Positions 1 through 6,355 of a DNA stretch of 10,000 bases are shown here, piece by piece (positions within the stretch are counted from its first letter, which is position 1; each line of letters opens with the position of its first letter). The stretch lies in the NCBI RefSeq assembly GCF_020217025.1, contig NZ_JAIWOF010000075.1:1-10000 (forward strand), in the 5' to 3' direction. Below the pieces are notes generated by a model. It did no database searches and was not told where the DNA came from. It saw only the letters and a program-made list of their open reading frames with translations. This DNA is from Flavobacterium sp. Lineage in GTDB: Bacteria > Bacteroidota > Bacteroidia > Flavobacteriales > Flavobacteriaceae. The translations under genes and the position numbers were made by a program.

Positions 1-152
1 TTCCCCAATTTGTAATGAAACTTATTCTTGGCGAAATGCATCAAATTCTATTTTCAAGCCAACATGTGAGTTGTAGAAAATTACTCGATTTGAAATACCA
101 ATTTAAATTTGCATCTTTAGACAAAGCTTTATGTGATTTGCTAAAGGAGTAA
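1..152 (+). CDS. 3' end of an SDR/epimerase family gene (TIGR01777, DUF1731 C-terminus), partial
   Basis: The frame starting at base 3 is open from the window edge to a TAA at 150-152 and gives 49 residues, beginning PQFVMKLILGEM and ending LDKALCDLLKE. The pattern of a conserved 'KLILGEM', then 'SSQHVSCRKLLDLKYQFKFASLDKAL', is that of the short DUF1731 tail that ends TIGR01777/YfcH-type NAD(P)-dependent epimerases of the SDR superfamily. In that family the Rossmann fold and active site lie upstream, so the nucleotide-binding part is outside the window. The substrate of these enzymes is generally unknown. The gene is followed by a terminator, so it is probably not cotranscribed with grpE. The family call rests on recognition of this short tail only. 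Confidence 0.75.
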   Translation, partial: PQFVMKLILGEMHQILFSSQHVSCRKLLDLKYQFKFASLDKALCDLLKE

Positions 153-177
153 AGCAATAGTTTAAACTTAATTATTT

Positions 178-215
178 AAAATAGCAACGATGTAAATTGT
201 TGCTATTTTTATTTT
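178..215 (+). terminator. Intrinsic terminator after the epimerase gene
   Basis: A perfect 11-bp inverted repeat pairs AAAATAGCAAC (178-188) with GTTGCTATTTT (199-209) around a 10-nt loop, followed by a T-rich run to 215. It lies 25 nt after the stop of the upstream gene and before the grpE promoter, so it separates the two transcription units. Confidence 0.85.
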
Positions 216-231
216 CAGTCAACTTTTTCAC

Positions 232-272
232 TGACAATTTGACATTTTTAAACTTTTGGCAATACATTTGCA
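232..272 (+). promoter_or_regulatory. grpE-dnaJ promoter: Bacteroidota -33/-7 boxes overlapping a sigma-54-like -24/-12 box, with a TGACA direct repeat
   Basis: TACATTTG at 263-270 matches the Bacteroidota -7 consensus TAnnTTTG exactly. A TTTG at 238-241 lies 21 nt upstream and can serve as the -33 element. The same stretch also reads TTGGCA (256-261) then TTGCA (268-272), with GG (258-259) and GC (270-271) separated by exactly 10 nt, which is the sigma-54 -24/-12 geometry. Two copies of TGACA (232-236 and 240-244) form a direct repeat just upstream, the second overlapping the -33 box. A promoter here is well supported by position. Which sigma factor uses it, and whether the repeat binds a regulator, is inference. 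Confidence 0.6.
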
Positions 273-293
273 ATCCCATTTACTAAAGTAAAA

Positions 294-857
294 ATGTTTA
301 AAAAAATATTCAAAAATATGAGTCAAGAAAGTACTGAAAACATCGAAAAGGAGAACATTAATGCGGAAAATGTTTCAGAAACTCAAGGAATTCCAACACC
401 AGAATTATCGGTAGAAGAGCAATTGCAAGAAGAATTGAGCAATGAAAAAGACAAATTTTTGCGTCTTTTTGCTGAATTCGAAAATTATAAAAGAAGAACT
501 GCCAAAGAACGTATCGATTTGTTTAAAACTGCTAATCAGGAGGTTTTACAAGCTATGTTGCCAGTTTTAGATGATTTTGACAGAGCTTGGGCACAAATTT
601 CAAATTCAGGAGATGAAGCATTGGTAACAGGTGTTCAATTGATTCATGATAAATTGAAATCGACTTTAGTTTCTAAAGGATTAGAAGAAGTAGAGGTTAA
701 AGCGGGTGATGCTTTTGATGCTGATTTTGCAGAAGCTATTACCCAAATTCCAGCACCAAACGATAAATTGAAAGGTAAAATTGTTGATGTAATTGAAAAA
801 GGTTACAAATTAGGTGACAAAATTATCCGTTTTCCAAAAGTGGTAATCGGACAATAA
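294..857 (+). CDS. grpE: GrpE, nucleotide exchange factor for DnaK
   Basis: This cytoplasmic co-chaperone releases ADP from DnaK so that the chaperone can rebind ATP and let go of its client. The 187-residue protein has the family layout: an acidic, variable N-terminus (about 1-45), a long helix with the conserved RLFAEFENYKRRTAKER (about 57-73) that dimerises, VLDDFDRA (about 91-98), and the C-terminal beta domain with FDADFAEAITQIP (about 141-153) and GYKLGDKIIRFPKVVIG (170-186). Length is normal. The ATG at 294 follows an A-rich stretch and lies about 24 nt from the -7 box. A second in-frame ATG at 318 (MSQEST) is possible because the first eight residues are poorly conserved. It is followed by dnaJ on the same strand after 55 nt, as in most genomes of this group. 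dnaK is not in the window. Confidence 0.97.
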   Translation: MFKKIFKNMSQESTENIEKENINAENVSETQGIPTPELSVEEQLQEELSNEKDKFLRLFAEFENYKRRTAKERIDLFKTANQEVLQAMLPVLDDFDRAWAQISNSGDEALVTGVQLIHDKLKSTLVSKGLEEVEVKAGDAFDADFAEAITQIPAPNDKLKGKIVDVIEKGYKLGDKIIRFPKVVIGQ

Positions 858-868
858 TTTTACTGTAG

Positions 869-889
869 AAACGTGATTCGTCGCGTTTT
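869..889 (+). repeat. UUCG-loop hairpin between grpE and dnaJ, REP-like
   Basis: AAACGTGA (869-876) pairs with TCGCGTTT (881-888) over eight base pairs, one of them G-U, around a TTCG tetraloop, and a short T run follows. The flanking GTAG at 865-868 gives it the look of the GTAGAGACGC-type palindromes that I recall as scattered in Bacteroidota and cyanobacterial intergenic DNA, here decayed. It could act as a weak attenuator or an RNA-stability element that lowers dnaJ relative to grpE. With the T run ending after four bases it is not a convincing terminator. Confidence 0.5.
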
Positions 890-912
890 AATCATTATTA
901 TAATATTTTAAA

Positions 913-2031
913 ATGAAAAAAGATTTTTACGAAATATTAGGCATTTCAAAAAATGCTACAGCCGATGAAATAAAGAAAGCCTATCGCAAAAAAGCAATTG
1001 AGTTTCATCCTGACAAAAATCCAGGTAATAAAGAAGCAGAAGAAAAATTCAAAGAAGCTGCCGAAGCTTATGAAGTTTTAAGCGATGCCAATAAAAAAGC
1101 AAAATACGATCAATACGGTCACCAAGCTTTTGATGGTGGTGGATTTGGCGGCGGTCATCACATGAACATGGATGATATTTTTAGTCAATTTGGTGATATT
1201 TTTGGTGGTGCTTTTGGCGGTGGCGGATTTTCTGGATTTGGTGGTGGCGGAGGTCAACGTAGAGTAAAAGGAAGTAATCTTCGCATCAAAGTAAAATTAA
1301 CTTTGGAAGAGATTGCTAACGGAGTTGAAAAGAAAGTCAAAGTAAAACGTAAAGTTCAAGCTTCTGGTGTAACGTATAGAAGTTGTCCAACTTGTAATGG
1401 TTCTGGGCAAATTATGAAAGTTGCTAATACCATTTTAGGTAGAATGCAAACGGCAACAACTTGTCATACTTGTAGTGGTTCGGGTCAAATTTTAGATCAA
1501 AAACCTGCTGGTGCTGATGCACAAGGAATGTTGTTAGAAGACGATACCGTTTCAATCAAAATTCCTGCTGGAGTTGTTGATGGAATGCAATTAAAAGTTG
1601 CTGGAAAAGGTAACGAAGCGCCAGGAACAAACAGTATTCCGGGTGATTTAATTGTTGCTATCGAAGAAATTGAACACGAATCTTTAAAACGCGAAGGCGA
1701 AAATTTACATTACGATTTATACATCAGTTTTGCCGAAGCAGCTTTAGGAGTTTCTAAAGAAATAGATACTGTTTCTGGAAAGGTTCGAATTAAATTAGAA
1801 GAAGGTATTCAATCGGGTAAAATTCTTCGTTTAAAAGGAAAAGGAATTCCAAGTTTAAATTCTTACGGAAATGGAGATTTACTTGTTCATGTTAACGTTT
1901 GGACACCAAAAACTTTAAACAAAGAACAAAAGCAGTTTTTTGAGAAAATGCTTACAGATGAAAACTTTATTCCAAAACCAGAAAAGTCAGACAAATCTTT
2001 TTTTGAAAAAGTTAAAGATATGTTTTCATAA
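913..2031 (+). CDS. dnaJ: DnaJ (Hsp40), co-chaperone of DnaK, reduced zinc-finger type
   Basis: DnaJ delivers unfolded clients to DnaK and stimulates its ATPase. The 372-residue protein has a J domain (1-70) with the catalytic HPD at 32-34, a Gly/Phe-rich linker (about 74-114), a cysteine-rich region, and the two beta-sandwich client-binding domains with a C-terminal dimerisation segment. Unlike the classic protein, which has four CxxCxGxG motifs and two zinc ions, only two motifs are present: C158/C161 and C184/C187. These correspond to the inner pair that forms zinc centre 2. Motifs 1 and 4 (zinc centre 1) are replaced by non-cysteine sequence with the reading frame intact, so this is a lineage trait rather than damage. 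It forms an operon with grpE and is closed by tandem terminators. Confidence 0.96.
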   Translation: MKKDFYEILGISKNATADEIKKAYRKKAIEFHPDKNPGNKEAEEKFKEAAEAYEVLSDANKKAKYDQYGHQAFDGGGFGGGHHMNMDDIFSQFGDIFGGAFGGGGFSGFGGGGGQRRVKGSNLRIKVKLTLEEIANGVEKKVKVKRKVQASGVTYRSCPTCNGSGQIMKVANTILGRMQTATTCHTCSGSGQILDQKPAGADAQGMLLEDDTVSIKIPAGVVDGMQLKVAGKGNEAPGTNSIPGDLIVAIEEIEHESLKREGENLHYDLYISFAEAALGVSKEIDTVSGKVRIKLEEGIQSGKILRLKGKGIPSLNSYGNGDLLVHVNVWTPKTLNKEQKQFFEKMLTDENFIPKPEKSDKSFFEKVKDMFS

Positions 2032-2054
2032 TTAAATAAATATTAATACATTTG

Positions 2055-2090
2055 AAACTCACTTTCTTAGGAGAGTGAGTTTTTCTTTTT
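2055..2090 (+). terminator. First terminator after dnaJ
   Basis: AAACTCACTTTC (2055-2066) pairs with GAGAGTGAGTTT (2071-2082) over 12 bp including one G-U, with a TTAG loop, and is followed by a T-rich run to 2090. It lies 23 nt after the dnaJ stop codon. Confidence 0.88.
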
Positions 2091-2103
2091 CATAGCAATT
2101 TTT

Positions 2104-2137
2104 CCCATCCTTTAGCAATAAAGGGTGGGTTTTTTTT
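2104..2137 (+). terminator. Second, tandem terminator after dnaJ
   Basis: CCCATCCTTT (2104-2113) pairs with AAAGGGTGGG (2120-2129) over 10 bp including one G-U, around a six-base loop, followed by eight T's (2130-2137). It has the higher GC stem and the longer T run of the two hairpins here. The pair isolates the ABC exporter genes from heat-shock transcription. Confidence 0.88.
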
Positions 2138-2194
2138 GTAACAAAATCCGTATATTTACTACTTACTAATAATACAAATTCATACTTTTTATAT

Positions 2195-3115
2195 ATGAGC
2201 AATATTCTCGAAGTACAAAATGTGGTGAAACAATATGGCGATTATACCGCTTTAAATAATGTTTCGCTACAAGTTCCAAAAGGTAGTATTTATGGACTTT
2301 TAGGTCCTAATGGTGCTGGAAAAACCTCTTTAATTCGTATCATCAATCAAATTACAATGCCAGATAGTGGCTTGGTGTTATTGGATGGCGAAAAGTTAAA
2401 TCCAGAACATGTAAAACACATTGGATACATGCCAGAAGAGCGCGGTCTATATAAAACCATGAAAGTAGGCGAGCAATGTTTGTATTTGGCTCAACTTAAA
2501 GGAATGCCCGAAGCAGAAGCTAAAAAACAATTAAAATATTGGTTCGAAAAATTTGAAATTCAGGGTTGGTGGGACAAAAAAATCCAGGAACTTTCTAAAG
2601 GTATGGCGCAAAAAATTCAGTTTATTGTAACGGTTTTGCACCAACCTAAATTACTGATTTTAGACGAACCTTTTTCTGGTTTCGACCCAGTTAATGCGAA
2701 TTTGATCAAAGATGAAATCATCGAATTAAATAAAAAAGGAACTTCAGTAATTTTTTCTACACACCGAATGGAATCTGTAGAAGAAATGTGCGATTACATT
2801 GCCTTAATTCACAAATCAAATAAATTAATCGAAGGAAAGTTAGAAGATGTAAAACGCCAACATCGTACGAATACGTTCCAAGTGGGAATCGTTACTAATA
2901 ATATTGAAGGTTTAATGTTGCAACTAACACATAAATTCACTTTGAATCAAACTAATTTTAAATCGTTAAATGATGATTTAAAATTAGAAGTGCATTTAGG
3001 TCAGTACAATTCAAATGAGTTACTTTCAATTCTAACTCAATTCGGACAAGTAACGCATTTTGTAGAAAAAATTCCAAGTGTAAACGATATATTCATTCAA
3101 ACCGTTAGTCAATAA
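2195..3115 (+). CDS. ABC-2 type exporter, ATP-binding subunit (NatA-like, with C-terminal DUF4162)
   Basis: This is the ATPase of a two-gene ABC exporter. The 306 residues contain Walker A GPNGAGKT (37-44), the signature LSKGM (133-137, a K for the usual G of LSGGQ as is common in this subfamily), Walker B LLILDEP (153-159), the D-loop region SGFDP, and the switch His190 in FSTHR. About 90 extra C-terminal residues after the nucleotide-binding domain match the DUF4162 tail typical of NatA/YhaQ-like proteins. The permease gene starts two bases after its stop, so the two are translationally linked. NatAB is known for Na+ export in Bacillus, but paralogues differ and the substrate cannot be read from the sequence. 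No strong promoter is visible in the 57 nt after the preceding terminator. Confidence 0.93.
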   Translation: MSNILEVQNVVKQYGDYTALNNVSLQVPKGSIYGLLGPNGAGKTSLIRIINQITMPDSGLVLLDGEKLNPEHVKHIGYMPEERGLYKTMKVGEQCLYLAQLKGMPEAEAKKQLKYWFEKFEIQGWWDKKIQELSKGMAQKIQFIVTVLHQPKLLILDEPFSGFDPVNANLIKDEIIELNKKGTSVIFSTHRMESVEEMCDYIALIHKSNKLIEGKLEDVKRQHRTNTFQVGIVTNNIEGLMLQLTHKFTLNQTNFKSLNDDLKLEVHLGQYNSNELLSILTQFGQVTHFVEKIPSVNDIFIQTVSQ

Positions 3116-3117
3116 TT

Positions 3118-4416
3118 ATGAGCGTATTATCTTTAATTATCAAGAGAGAATTTATTGCAAAAGTGCGCAATAAATCATTTATCGTAATGACGTTTTTAGG
3201 TCCGTTATTGATTGTAGGAATGACCTTTTTAATTGCTTATTTATCTAGTGTAAACAAAGGAGAAGTTAAAACTATTGGAGTTCACGATAGAGCTAATGTG
3301 TTTGTAAACGATTTTAAAAATTCAGAAGATATCAAGTATGTAAATCTTTCAGGTTTGTCATTTGATAAGGCAAAAGATTCATCAAGTAACGCTTTTGAGG
3401 GTTTAATTTATGTGCCAGAAGTTCAAAATATCGAAGAATTGGCTACTAAAACTACTTATATTTCAGATGATAGTCCGAAAATGGATTTCTTAATGAATTT
3501 ACAAAAAGTTATTGATACTAAATTAAACAAAGAAAATCTGAAAAAATTAGGTTTTGATGCCAATACCATCGAAAAAGCAAAAATTAAGTCAGAAGTTCAA
3601 TTTGCGAAATTTTCAGGAGAAGACGGATTAAAATATTTAAATGAAATCAAAATCGGAATTGGTTTCGCTTTCGGATATTTAATCATGATGTTCATTATTA
3701 TTTACGGAAACATGGTAATGCGAAGTGTTATTGAAGAAAAAACGAATCGTATTATTGAAATTATCATTTCTTCGGTAAAACCTTTCCAATTGATGATGGG
3801 GAAAATCATAGGAACCTCATTAGCCGGAATTTTGCAGTTTTTAATTTGGATTATCTTAGGAAGCATTATAATGATTGGGGCTACTTTTTTTATGGGAGGC
3901 AACCAAGAAGCTGTGGCTACATCACAAATTACTGCTGAACAAGCTGTAGTGGCAACTAATTTTATGAGTCAAATTCAATTATATTTGCATGAAATTCCAT
4001 TGGCTTCTATTTTAATTTCATTTGTAATTTTCTTTATTGGAGGTTACTTTTTATACAGTTCGTTCTACGCTGCTATTGGAGCTGCAGTAGATTCTGAAAC
4101 TGATTCCCAACAGTTTTTAATGCCAATCATCATGCCTTTGATGTTAGCCGTTTATGTTGGTTTTTTAACGGTTATGAATGATCCACACGGGACGGTTGCT
4201 GTAGTCTTTTCATTAATCCCATTAACATCTCCAATTGTGATGTTAATGCGTATACCTTTTGGAGTGCCATTATGGCAATTAGCACTTTCTGTAGTTTTAT
4301 TGTACGGAACGTTTATCTTTGTAGTCTGGTTTGCGGCAAAAATCTATCGAGTAGGTATTTTAATGTACGGAAAAAAACCAAGTTGGAAAGAATTATATAA
4401 ATGGTTAAAATATTAA
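3118..4416 (+). CDS. ABC-2 type exporter, permease subunit (NatB-like)
   Basis: This 432-residue membrane protein is the transmembrane partner of the ATPase just upstream. By hydrophobicity there is one segment near the N-terminus (about 21-43), a large extracytoplasmic domain of about 135 residues (44-177), then a block of about six segments: near 178-200, 230-259, 295-318, 332-353, 358-377 and 385-407. The hallmark of the ABC2_membrane_3 group, an amphipathic coupling stretch RSVIEEKTNRIIEIIISS (202-219) followed by VKPFQLMMGKIIG, sits directly after the second segment. This layout matches NatB/YhaP. The positively charged C-terminus (KKPSWKELYKWLKY) is probably cytoplasmic. Substrate is unknown; ions, peptides or drugs are all reported for relatives. 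Confidence 0.92.
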   Translation: MSVLSLIIKREFIAKVRNKSFIVMTFLGPLLIVGMTFLIAYLSSVNKGEVKTIGVHDRANVFVNDFKNSEDIKYVNLSGLSFDKAKDSSSNAFEGLIYVPEVQNIEELATKTTYISDDSPKMDFLMNLQKVIDTKLNKENLKKLGFDANTIEKAKIKSEVQFAKFSGEDGLKYLNEIKIGIGFAFGYLIMMFIIIYGNMVMRSVIEEKTNRIIEIIISSVKPFQLMMGKIIGTSLAGILQFLIWIILGSIIMIGATFFMGGNQEAVATSQITAEQAVVATNFMSQIQLYLHEIPLASILISFVIFFIGGYFLYSSFYAAIGAAVDSETDSQQFLMPIIMPLMLAVYVGFLTVMNDPHGTVAVVFSLIPLTSPIVMLMRIPFGVPLWQLALSVVLLYGTFIFVVWFAAKIYRVGILMYGKKPSWKELYKWLKY

Positions 4417-4420
4417 AGTA

Positions 4421-4484
4421 AGTTTAAAGTTAAGGAGTTTAAAAGTAAACCTTTAGTCTTTTACCCTTAACCTGTTACCTAAAA
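4421..4484 (+). repeat. Heptamer array A: five CCTTTTA-like 7-mers before the regulator gene, with an inverted left arm
   Basis: Five contiguous 7-mers fill 4450-4484: CCTTTAG at 4450, TCTTTTA at 4457, CCCTTAA at 4464, CCTGTTA at 4471 and CCTAAAA at 4478. Three A's then lead into the ATG at 4488. The left part (4421-4448) is built of AGTTTAA-type units and is roughly the reverse complement: GTTAAGG (4429-4435) pairs with CCTTAAC (4465-4471), and TAAAAG (4440-4445) with CTTTTA (4458-4463). The whole gap between permease and regulator can therefore fold in RNA. No TAnnTTTG box is visible, so the regulator is probably transcribed from upstream. Confidence 0.7.
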
Positions 4485-4487
4485 AAA

Positions 4488-5651
4488 ATGAGTAAAATCC
4501 TTATCATAGAAGACGAAGCAGCCATTCGAAGAGTATTAACAAAAATACTTTCCGAAGAAAATGATTCGTATAAAGTTGAAGAAGCAGAAGATGGTTTGCA
4601 AGGAATCGAAAAAGTCAAAAATGAAGATTATGACTTGATTCTTTGTGATATCAAAATGCCAAAAATGGATGGTGTTGAGGTGTTAGAAGCCGTTAAAAAA
4701 ATCAAACCTGAGATTCCAATGGTAATGATTTCAGGTCATGGTGATTTGGAAACTGCCATTAATACGATGCGTTTAGGAGCTTTTGATTACATATCAAAAC
4801 CACCCGATTTGAATCGTTTATTGAATACTGTTCGAAATGCCTTAGATAAAAAACAATTAGTAGTAGAGAACAAAATTTTGAAAAAGAAAGTCTCTAAAAA
4901 CTACGAAATGATTGGAAACAGCGAAGCTATCAATCACATCAAAACTATGATTGATAAAGTCGCTCCAACAGATGCTCGAGTTCTAATTACAGGTCCAAAT
5001 GGAACTGGAAAAGAATTAGTAGCCCACCAATTACATGAAAGAAGCGAGCGCTCATCAGCTCCAATTATTGAAGTGAATTGTGCGGCTATTCCATCTGAAT
5101 TGATTGAAAGCGAATTGTTTGGTCACGTAAAAGGTGCTTTTACTTCTGCTGTGAAAGATAGAGCTGGAAAGTTTGAAGCAGCTGATGGCGGAACCATTTT
5201 CTTAGATGAAATTGGCGACATGAGTTTATCGGCTCAAGCCAAAGTTTTACGTGCGTTACAAGAAAATTTAATTCAACGTGTTGGTGCTGACAAAGACATA
5301 AAAGTGAATGTTCGTGTGGTTGCTGCGACCAATAAAGATTTGAAAAAAGAAATCGAAGAAGGTAGATTTAGGGAAGATTTATATCACAGATTAGCGGTAA
5401 TTTTAATCAAAGTTCCAGCTTTAAACGATAGAAGAGATGATATTCCAGAATTGATTGAGCATTTTGCTGCTAAGATTGCTTCGGAACAAGGAACTTCTCC
5501 AAAATCATTTTCAAAATCAGCTATCAAATTATTACAAGAATACGATTGGACAGGAAATATCCGTGAATTACGAAATGTAGTAGAGCGCTTAATTATTTTA
5601 GGTGGAAACGAAATTTCGGAACAAGATGTAAAACTGTTTGCGAGTAAATAA
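4488..5651 (+). CDS. REC-AAA+ response regulator of the NtrC family, lacking a DNA-binding domain and with GAFTSA in place of GAFTGA
   Basis: The receiver domain (about 1-120) has the acidic pocket E8/D9, phospho-acceptor Asp54 (in LCDIKMP) and Lys104. After a short helical linker comes a sigma-54-activator AAA+ domain: Walker A GPNGTGKE (169-176), Walker B GGTIFLDEIGDM (234-245), arginine-finger segment RFREDLYHR (293-301) and sensor II GNIRELRN (356-363). The loop that contacts sigma-54, normally GAFTGA, reads GAFTSA (216-221). The protein ends at 387 with LFASK, without the Fis-type helix-turn-helix that would add about 60-80 residues. ATPase parts look intact, so it is not a pseudogene. 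It may act from solution, or may have left sigma-54 control altogether. No histidine kinase is adjacent. It is followed by a DEAD-like gene on the same strand. Confidence 0.9.
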   Translation: MSKILIIEDEAAIRRVLTKILSEENDSYKVEEAEDGLQGIEKVKNEDYDLILCDIKMPKMDGVEVLEAVKKIKPEIPMVMISGHGDLETAINTMRLGAFDYISKPPDLNRLLNTVRNALDKKQLVVENKILKKKVSKNYEMIGNSEAINHIKTMIDKVAPTDARVLITGPNGTGKELVAHQLHERSERSSAPIIEVNCAAIPSELIESELFGHVKGAFTSAVKDRAGKFEAADGGTIFLDEIGDMSLSAQAKVLRALQENLIQRVGADKDIKVNVRVVAATNKDLKKEIEEGRFREDLYHRLAVILIKVPALNDRRDDIPELIEHFAAKIASEQGTSPKSFSKSAIKLLQEYDWTGNIRELRNVVERLIILGGNEISEQDVKLFASK

Positions 5652-5656
5652 ATAAT

Positions 5657-5722
5657 GCTTTAAGCATTAGGCAATAGGCATTAAGTTGCTTATGGCTTAT
5701 AGCTTATGGCTTACAGCTATAA
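5657..5722 (+). repeat. Heptamer array B: 4 + 5 tandem 7-mers before the DEAD-like gene
   Basis: Four 7-mers run from 5657 to 5684 (GCTTTAA at 5657, GCATTAG at 5664, GCAATAG at 5671, GCATTAA at 5678). Three bases (GTT) break the register. Five more run from 5688 to 5722 (GCTTATG at 5688, GCTTATA at 5695, GCTTATG at 5702, GCTTACA at 5709, GCTATAA at 5716). The right-hand units read in reverse complement (GCCATAA, GCTATAA) resemble the left-hand ones, so the two blocks can pair imperfectly. Four A's separate the last unit from the ATG at 5727. An earlier in-frame ATG (5706) lies inside the third right-hand unit. Confidence 0.75.
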
Positions 5723-5726
5723 AAAA

Positions 5727-6341
5727 ATGCAATTAAAAAAAATAAATCCCAACCTTCAAAAAGCACTTATTGAAAACGATTTAATCGAAGCGAATGAGTT
5801 GCAACAAGAAACATTCTCAACTATTAAAAGTGGTGTAGATGCTGTTATTCAAGCGCCAAATGGTTCTGGAAAAACGACTACTATTTTGATGAATGTGATT
5901 CAGAAAATGGAAAAGCCGGTTGGAGAAAGTACACGCGCTTTAATTTTAGTTCAAGATAAAGAGAAAGTGCTTGAAGCTGTTGAAACTTTTAAGAAATTAA
6001 ACCGTTATAACAACTTAAGAGTTTTTGGTGCTCACGAAAAAGGGGATATCGATTATGATAAAAACCAAATTTCCTTAGGAATGGATGTGTTGATTGGGAC
6101 ACCTATTCGTATAAACGAAATGTTCTCATCAGCAGGATTCAATATGACAACTATTAAAATGTTTGTTGTGGATGATGTGGAAGAAATGTTGCGTAAACGA
6201 GAAGATTCCATCATTCAAAGACTTTCTATGAGCGCTGAGAAAACCCAACGATTATTTTTCTGTTCCCAAATTACCGAAAGAGTAGAAGTGTTAGCAGACA
6301 GAATTATGATTGAACCACTTTTCTTCGAAATGGAAGATTAG
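5727..6341 (+). CDS. Stand-alone DEAD-box helicase-like RecA1 domain, degenerate motifs, no second RecA domain
   Basis: From the ATG at 5727 this encodes 204 residues, starting MQLKKINPNLQKALIEN. It corresponds to only the first RecA-like domain of a DEAD-box RNA helicase. Visible motifs, in order: a Q-motif-like stretch (NELQQETF), Walker A APNGSGKTT, GTPIRI in place of the TPGR motif, VVDDVEE in place of VLDEAD, and FFCSQIT where SAT is expected. Domain 2, with motifs IV-VI and the arginine finger, is absent, and the protein ends cleanly in FFEMED. ATP binding is plausible; unwinding is unlikely. An in-frame ATG at 5706 would add MAYSYKK, but it lies inside a heptamer repeat, and the seven-A run before 5727 matches other starts here. 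The DUF2007 gene follows after 14 nt, suggesting cotranscription. I recall similar short proteins in other flavobacteria, so it is probably a real conserved gene. Confidence 0.8.
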   Translation: MQLKKINPNLQKALIENDLIEANELQQETFSTIKSGVDAVIQAPNGSGKTTTILMNVIQKMEKPVGESTRALILVQDKEKVLEAVETFKKLNRYNNLRVFGAHEKGDIDYDKNQISLGMDVLIGTPIRINEMFSSAGFNMTTIKMFVVDDVEEMLRKREDSIIQRLSMSAEKTQRLFFCSQITERVEVLADRIMIEPLFFEMED

Positions 6342-6355
6342 ATAAAAAAAGAGAT

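Noticed and set aside
218..244. CIRCE (HrcA operator) upstream of grpE
   Set aside because: The 9-bp TTAGCACTC inverted repeat is absent; what is present is a TGACA direct repeat and a weak GTCAA/TTGAC inverted pair.
2135..2158. TTTG (2135-2138) with TATATTTA (2151-2158) as a promoter for the ABC exporter
   Set aside because: The spacer is only 12 nt, too short for the usual 17-23, and the T's belong to the terminator; the -7-like box alone is too weak.
3702..3902. Minus-strand 66-codon open frame inside the permease gene
   Set aside because: Antisense to a clear membrane-protein coding sequence; its residues mirror the hydrophobic codons of the real gene and show no family features.
5706..5726. 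ATG at 5706 as start of the DEAD-like gene
   Set aside because: It is inside a heptamer repeat unit, and the ATG at 5727 has the A-run context and array distance seen at the other two array genes.
5727..6341. DEAD-like gene as a truncated pseudogene
   Set aside because: No frameshift or remnant of domain 2 is visible downstream, the gene ends cleanly 14 nt before the next, and the altered motifs lie within an otherwise orderly fold.
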